Assembly: GCA_900549245.1 (NCBI GenBank)
Contig: URNQ01000041.1
Coordinates: forward strand, 1-10,767
Length of the DNA: 10,767 bases
From: an uncultured Collinsella sp.
Lineage (GTDB): Bacteria; Actinomycetota; Coriobacteriia; Coriobacteriales; Coriobacteriaceae
Reading direction: 5' to 3'
Numbering within the stretch: position 1 is the first letter of the stretch; every line of letters begins with the position of its first letter. Below the pieces are notes generated by a model. That model ran no database searches. It was not told where the DNA came from and was given only the letters and a program-made list of their open reading frames with translations. Position numbers and translations under genes: made by a program. Of the stretch, positions 6,681-10,767 are shown in pieces.

Positions 6681-6703
6681 CAGCTAAGATTAAAGGAGCT
6701 GAT

Positions 6704-9280
6704 ATGTGCGATTGCACAGATCATAAGGACGAGATTCCTGCCTACGACGCACAGGCCATTGAGTCCAAGTGGATGAAGGCCTGGGAGGACTCCAACCTCT
6801 TTGCCGTCGACACCGACGCCAGCAAGCCCAAGAAGTACGTGCTCGAGATGTTCCCGTATCCGTCGGGCGACCTGCACATGGGCCACGCGCGCAACTACAC
6901 CATCGGCGATGCCATGGCCCGTCAGGCCCGTATGCGCGGCTACGACGTGCTTCACCCCATCGGCTTCGATGCTTTTGGCCTGCCGGCCGAGAACGCCGCC
7001 ATCAAGCACAACACGCAGGCTGCCGCCTGGACGTATAAGAACATGGACCAGGCGCTCGCCACGATGAAGCGCATGGGCTTCTCCTACGATCTGGATCGCA
7101 TGGTCAAGACCTGCAGCCCCGATTATTACCGTTGGGGTCAGTGGATCTTTGAGAAGTTGTGGGAAAAGGGCCTGGTCTACCGGAAGAAGAACCCGGTCAA
7201 CTGGTGTCCCACTTGTAAGACCGTTCTGGCCAACGAGCAGGTCACCGAGGGCAAGTGCTGGCGCTGCGGCACCGAGCCTGAGAAGCGCGACCTGGAGCAG
7301 TGGTACTTCAAGATCACCGAGTACTCCCAGGAGCTGCTCGACGACCTGGAGAAGCTCCCCGGCTGGCCCGAGCGCGTCAAGCAGATGCAGGCCAACTGGA
7401 TCGGTCGTTCCGAGGGCGCCGAGGTCGACTTTACCCTGTGCGACAAGGATGGCGAGCCCATCGAGGGCGACGAGGGTAAGATCACCGTCTTCACCACGCG
7501 AGCCGACACGCTCTTCGGTGTCTCCTTCTTTGTCCTGGCTCCCGAGTACGCTCGTCTGCACGAGCTCGTCGAGGGCACGGAGTACGAGGAGGCCGTGACC
7601 AAGATCGTCGAGGACTCCAAGCATATCTCTGCCGTCGAGCGTGCCCAGGGCACCCTCGAGAAGCACGGTGCCTTTACCGGCCGTTACGTGGTGAACCCCG
7701 TGAACGGCGAGAAGGTCCCCGTGTGGGTTGCCGATTATGTCGTTGCCGACTACGGCACCGGCGCCGTCATGGCCGTTCCCTGTGGCGACCAGCGCGACTT
7801 TGAGTTCGCCCGCAAGTACGACCTGCCGATCGTGCCGATTATCCTGGACGATGACGACCGCGCTGCCGTCGAGGCTAACGGTGAGACCATCGATACCTTC
7901 CATGCCGAGACCGTCGACTGGGATTGCGCCCACGCTGCCGAGGGTACGCTCGTCCAGTCCGGCAAGTACACCGGCATGCGCGGCGGCAAGCACTCCGAGG
8001 GCGAGGCTGCGATCGTGGCCGACCTCGAGGCCATGGGCTGCGGTCGTCGCAAGGTCGAGTTCCGTCTGCGCGACTGGCTCATTTCCCGTCAGCGCTATTG
8101 GGGCAACCCCATCCCGGCCATCCACTGCGAGCACTGCGGCATCGTGCCCGTGCCCGAGGACCAGCTGCCTGTGACGCTGCCCGAGAATCTTGACCTGGGT
8201 GCCGGCGAGACCCTCGCTGAGTGCAAGGAGTTCTACGAGACCACCTGCCCGGTCTGCGGCCGCCCGGCCAAGCGCGAGACCGATACCATGGACACCTTCA
8301 CCTGCTCCAGCTGGTATTACCTGCGCTATACCGACCCGCACAACACCGAGCTGCCCTTCTCCCGCGAGGCCGCCGACCGTTGGATGCCCGTCGATAACTA
8401 CATCGGCGGCATCGAGCACGCCATTCTGCACCTGCTCTACAGCCGCTTCTTTACCAAGGCGCTGCGCGACCTGGGCCTGCTGAGTGTGGACGAGCCCTTC
8501 ACCAACCTGCTGTGCCAGGGCATGGTCAAGGACGAGAACGGCGACACCATGTCCAAGTCCAAGGGCAATGTCGTGCCCCCGAGCTCGGTCATCGAGCCCT
8601 ACGGCGCCGACACCATGCGTCTGGCGATCCTGTTTATCGCCCCGCCCGAGAAGGACTTCGACTGGGATCCCAAGGCCGTCGAGGGCGCCAACCGCTTCAT
8701 CAAGCGCGCCTGGCGTATCGTTTGGCAGCTCGTCCAGTCCGGCGACGCCAACGTGGCCTTCGACAAGTCCGCGCTCGACGAGGTCGCGATGAAGCTCTAT
8801 CGCGAGCGTCACCGCACCATCGCCAAGTGCACCGAGGACTTCGATCGTGGCCAGTTCAACACCGCCATCTCGGCCGTCATGGAGCTCGTCAACGCGGCGA
8901 GCGCCTACCTCAACGCCACCGAGGGTGCCGCCCGCGACAAGGCGCTGTGCTACGGCGTGGCTAAGGATATCGTGAGCGTCCTTGCCCCCATCTGCCCGTT
9001 CTGGGCCGACGAGCTGTGGCATGAGGCGCTCGGCTGCGAGGGCAACGCCTACACCGCCGCCTGGCCCGAGTTTGACCTGGCCGAGTCCATCGAGGATACG
9101 GTGCAGATCGTCGTCCAGGTGCTCGGCAAGGTCCGTGGCCGCATCGACGTCGCCCGCGACGCCTCCAACGAGGAGATGCAGGCTGCCGCCGAGGCCGCCG
9201 TTGCCAAGTGGCTTGAGGGCAAGACGGTCGTCAAGGCCATCTGCGTGCCCGGCAAGCTGGTTAACCTGGTGGTCAAGTAA
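6704..9280 (+). CDS. leuS: Leucyl-tRNA synthetase
   Basis: This enzyme charges tRNA-Leu with leucine in the cytoplasm. The 858 residues match the usual bacterial length of about 860. The class I signatures are PYPSGDLHMGHARNY (HMGH at 58-61) and TMSKS (615-619). A first zinc-type module has C168-x2-C171 and C185-x2-C188. The second has C475-x2-C478 and C515-x2-C518. The CP1 editing domain carries TTRADTLFG and GTGAVMAVPCGDQRDFEFA, with the aspartates D362 and D365 present; the residue before D362 is Gly where many family members have His. The tail VPGKLVNLVVK is typical of the C-terminal tRNA-binding domain. AAAGGAG (6692-6698) precedes the ATG by 5 bases. The gene is preceded by a long structured leader and followed by a strong terminator, so it is probably transcribed alone. 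Confidence 0.97.
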   Translation: MCDCTDHKDEIPAYDAQAIESKWMKAWEDSNLFAVDTDASKPKKYVLEMFPYPSGDLHMGHARNYTIGDAMARQARMRGYDVLHPIGFDAFGLPAENAAIKHNTQAAAWTYKNMDQALATMKRMGFSYDLDRMVKTCSPDYYRWGQWIFEKLWEKGLVYRKKNPVNWCPTCKTVLANEQVTEGKCWRCGTEPEKRDLEQWYFKITEYSQELLDDLEKLPGWPERVKQMQANWIGRSEGAEVDFTLCDKDGEPIEGDEGKITVFTTRADTLFGVSFFVLAPEYARLHELVEGTEYEEAVTKIVEDSKHISAVERAQGTLEKHGAFTGRYVVNPVNGEKVPVWVADYVVADYGTGAVMAVPCGDQRDFEFARKYDLPIVPIILDDDDRAAVEANGETIDTFHAETVDWDCAHAAEGTLVQSGKYTGMRGGKHSEGEAAIVADLEAMGCGRRKVEFRLRDWLISRQRYWGNPIPAIHCEHCGIVPVPEDQLPVTLPENLDLGAGETLAECKEFYETTCPVCGRPAKRETDTMDTFTCSSWYYLRYTDPHNTELPFSREAADRWMPVDNYIGGIEHAILHLLYSRFFTKALRDLGLLSVDEPFTNLLCQGMVKDENGDTMSKSKGNVVPPSSVIEPYGADTMRLAILFIAPPEKDFDWDPKAVEGANRFIKRAWRIVWQLVQSGDANVAFDKSALDEVAMKLYRERHRTIAKCTEDFDRGQFNTAISAVMELVNAASAYLNATEGAARDKALCYGVAKDIVSVLAPICPFWADELWHEALGCEGNAYTAAWPEFDLAESIEDTVQIVVQVLGKVRGRIDVARDASNEEMQAAAEAAVAKWLEGKTVVKAICVPGKLVNLVVK

Positions 9281-9306
9281 GCGCTGCGCGTATAGCTGAC
9301 ATCTAA

Positions 9307-9346
9307 AAGCGAGGGGCGATTCCGTAGGGAGTCGCCCCTCTTTTTG
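9307..9346 (+). terminator. Intrinsic terminator of leuS
   Basis: GAGGGGCGA (9311-9319) pairs with TCGCCCCTC (9332-9340). The stem continues inward through T-G, T-A, C-G and C-G pairs to a GTAG loop, giving 13 bp, and five T residues follow (9341-9345). It begins about 30 bases after the leuS stop. Confidence 0.92.
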
Positions 9347-9430
9347 GTTAAGGACACTTGCGACAACACCCAATTATCCATTTCTTGTGGAGAACCTGTG
9401 CGCACGCTGACCTGCAGATTTGTACTGTGC

Positions 9431-9459
9431 TTGCACGTTTTCGCAGGTATTGGTATAGT
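9431..9459 (+). promoter_or_regulatory. Promoter of the rimP-nusA operon
   Basis: TTGCAC (9431-9436) and TATAGT (9454-9459) are 17 bases apart, and TGG directly before the -10 makes it an extended -10 type. Transcription should start near 9466, about 72 bases before rimP. Bases 9347-9430 upstream hold no other feature that I can see. Confidence 0.7.
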
Positions 9460-9484
9460 TTGCTTGCAAATGAAGTTGTAAATG

Positions 9485-9518
9485 AAAGAAGTGGGGTTTC
9501 GGCCCCGCTTCTTTTTTG
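9485..9518 (+). terminator. Leader terminator (attenuator) upstream of rimP
   Basis: AAAGAAG (9485-9491) and GGGG (9493-9496) pair with CCCC (9503-9506) and CTTCTTT (9508-9514), with one T-G wobble between them, a TTTCGG loop and a run of six T (9512-9517). It lies about 20 bases after the predicted start site and before the rimP ribosome site, so the operon must be read through it. Confidence 0.75.
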
Positions 9519-9537
9519 TATGGATGGAGGTGCCGCA

Positions 9538-10032
9538 ATGGTCAAGACCAAGACCGAGCAGGCGATCATTGACGCGCTCGAGGCCGTCGCTCCCCAGCAC
9601 GATGTCGACATCGTCGACGTCGAGCTCGTGGGCGCCACCAAGGCCCCCTGCGTGCGCGTGCGTATCGAGGGTGCCGAGGGTCAGAGCCTGTCTCTCAACG
9701 ACGTCACGGCCAACACCAAGTGGGTCGGCGATGTGATTGAGGAACTCGACCCCATCTCTTCGAGCTATACGCTTGAGGTGTCGAGCCCGGGCATGGCGCG
9801 CCCGCTGCGCCGCCCGTGCGACTTTGCCCGCTTTGTTGGCGAGAACTGTGAGCTCACCTCCACCGCCACCGAGGGCCGTCGTAAGTACGCCGGCAAGATT
9901 GCCGCTGCGACCGAGACCGACGTGACCCTCGAGCTCGAGGACGGCGATTCTGTCACCCTCGATTTCTCTGATGTTAAAAAGTGCAAGTTGAAGCCCACCT
10001 ACGACTTCAAGCCCGCGAAGGAAGGAAAGTAA
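9538..10032 (+). CDS. rimP: Ribosome maturation factor RimP
   Basis: RimP assists late assembly of the 30S subunit. The 164-residue product has the family's two parts: an N-terminal alpha/beta domain starting with VKTKTEQAIIDALEAVAP and containing VDVELVGATKAPCVRVRIE, then the conserved YTLEVSSPGMARPLRRPCDFARFVG, followed by a small SH3-like domain (YAGKIAAATETDVTLELEDGDSVTLDFSDVKKCKL). The usual length is about 150-160. ATG 9538 is chosen because GGAGG (9526-9530) precedes it by 7 bases; the in-frame ATG 9520 and the more distant upstream starts lack such a site and would run back through the terminator hairpin. nusA follows after 1 base, the standard rimP-nusA order. Its expression depends on passing the leader terminator. 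Confidence 0.95.
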   Translation: MVKTKTEQAIIDALEAVAPQHDVDIVDVELVGATKAPCVRVRIEGAEGQSLSLNDVTANTKWVGDVIEELDPISSSYTLEVSSPGMARPLRRPCDFARFVGENCELTSTATEGRRKYAGKIAAATETDVTLELEDGDSVTLDFSDVKKCKLKPTYDFKPAKEGK

Positions 10033-10033
10033 G

Positions 10034-10767
10034 ATGGCAGCATCCGACATGATGTCCGCCCTGATGGAGCTTTGCCAGGAGAAGCACATCGACCAGCTCT
10101 ACCTGATCGACCGCCTGGAGCAGTCGCTCGCCAAGAGCTATGCCGAGATCCTGCATCTTGAGTGGGGCGCTAAGGTGACCATCGACCGCACCACCGGCAA
10201 GATCTACGTCTACCGCCTGGAGCCGATCGACGATTCCATGGACGAGGAGGGCAACTTCACCGAGTTCGAGGAGATCGACGTCACCCCCAAGAACACGAGC
10301 CGCATCGCTGCCCAGCACGCCAAGGCCGAGATCAACGCCATCGTGCGTAACTCCGCCCGCGAGCAGATCTACGAGGAGTTCTCCGGCCGCATCGGTGACC
10401 TCATCAGCGGTACCGTGCTGCAGTCCACGCCCGACTTCACGATCGTCAAGATTCGCGAAGGCGTCGAGGCCGAGCTTCCGCACTTCGATCAGCGCCGTTA
10501 CGAGAACGAGCGCAACGAGCGTCCGATGGGCGAGCGCTATCTGCACAACCAGCACATCAAGGCCGTGATCATCGACGTTCGCGACCCCAACTCCAACCTG
10601 CAACCGGTTCGTGGCGAGCACAGCCGTCCGCCGATTGTCATCTCCCGTACCCACCCCGAGCTCATGCGTCGTCTGTTTGAGCAGGAGGTGCCCGAGATCT
10701 ATGAAGGCACCGTCCAGATCAAGTCGATCGCCCGCGAGCCTGGCCAGCGCTCTAAGGTCGCCGTCCA
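10034..10767 (+). CDS. nusA: Transcription factor NusA, 3' partial
   Basis: NusA binds RNA polymerase and controls pausing, intrinsic termination and antitermination. The 244 complete codons visible start MAASDMMSALMELCQEKHID and cover the RNA-polymerase-binding N-terminal domain (about 1-117), the S1 domain beginning near RIGDLISGTVLQ and running to about residue 195, and the start of the first KH domain (ISRTHPELMRRLFEQEVPEIYEGTVQIKSIAREPG). The frame has no stop and leaves the window. AAGGAA (10022-10027) lies 6 bases before the ATG, which starts 1 base after the rimP stop, so the two are probably translated together. Because NusA itself changes termination efficiency, the intrinsic terminator in the operon leader is a natural candidate for autogenous control; that is inference. 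Confidence 0.96.
   Translation, partial: MAASDMMSALMELCQEKHIDQLYLIDRLEQSLAKSYAEILHLEWGAKVTIDRTTGKIYVYRLEPIDDSMDEEGNFTEFEEIDVTPKNTSRIAAQHAKAEINAIVRNSAREQIYEEFSGRIGDLISGTVLQSTPDFTIVKIREGVEAELPHFDQRRYENERNERPMGERYLHNQHIKAVIIDVRDPNSNLQPVRGEHSRPPIVISRTHPELMRRLFEQEVPEIYEGTVQIKSIAREPGQRSKVAV

Noticed and set aside
6551..6703. T-box riboswitch for leuS
   Set aside because: The conserved TGGNACC element and stem I motifs are not found; the leader is one long hairpin.
6665..9373. 902-codon open frame on the minus strand opposite leuS
   Set aside because: It is the antisense shadow of a GC-rich leuS, is full of low-complexity Gly/Val/Leu/Asp and has no recognisable domain.
9358..9537. N-terminal extension of rimP in the same frame, and a frame from ATG 9482
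   Set aside because: Both would translate through the promoter or the terminator hairpin and have no ribosome site; ATG 9538 has GGAGG at good spacing.

Overview
The window looks like a stretch of chromosome from a Gram-positive, GC-rich gut actinobacterium, most likely a member of the Coriobacteriia such as Collinsella. This is an inference from high GC, codon use and the mix of gene families; no rRNA or other taxonomic marker is present. All genes lie on the + strand except one small regulator at 4285-4629.

Region 1 (1-3208) is a tight three-gene operon: a CotH-family lipoprotein whose frame is broken at an A6 run, a VTC-domain polyphosphate-polymerase-like protein and a DUF4956 membrane protein. 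The first two overlap by 14 bases, the next pair is 3 bases apart, and a hairpin follows. I read this as a cell-envelope phosphate-transfer module, though its substrate is unknown.

Region 2 (3209-4629) holds a shortened protein of the Cys/Met-metabolism PLP fold, in which the cofactor-binding lysine appears to be arginine. It overlaps tail to tail with a stand-alone ModE-type winged-helix regulator.

Region 3 (4630-6333) is an IMP dehydrogenase with its own promoter. As far as I can recall the protein, it is extremely close to the Tritrichomonas foetus enzyme, matching its length and catalytic numbering.

Region 4 (6334-6703) is a gene-free 370-base stretch with three successive inverted repeats: an imperfect 94-base one, a near-perfect 35-base hairpin, and a 119-base hairpin that fills the 5' leader of leuS.

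Region 5 (6704-10767) is core translation and transcription machinery: leuS with a strong terminator, then the rimP-nusA operon. A clear extended -10 promoter drives rimP, and a full intrinsic terminator sits between that promoter and the first gene, which suggests attenuation. nusA runs off the window.

The most unusual items are the leuS leader hairpin, the rimP attenuator, the degenerate PLP-fold protein, the parasite-like IMP dehydrogenase, and the frameshifted CotH in its VTC/DUF4956 operon.
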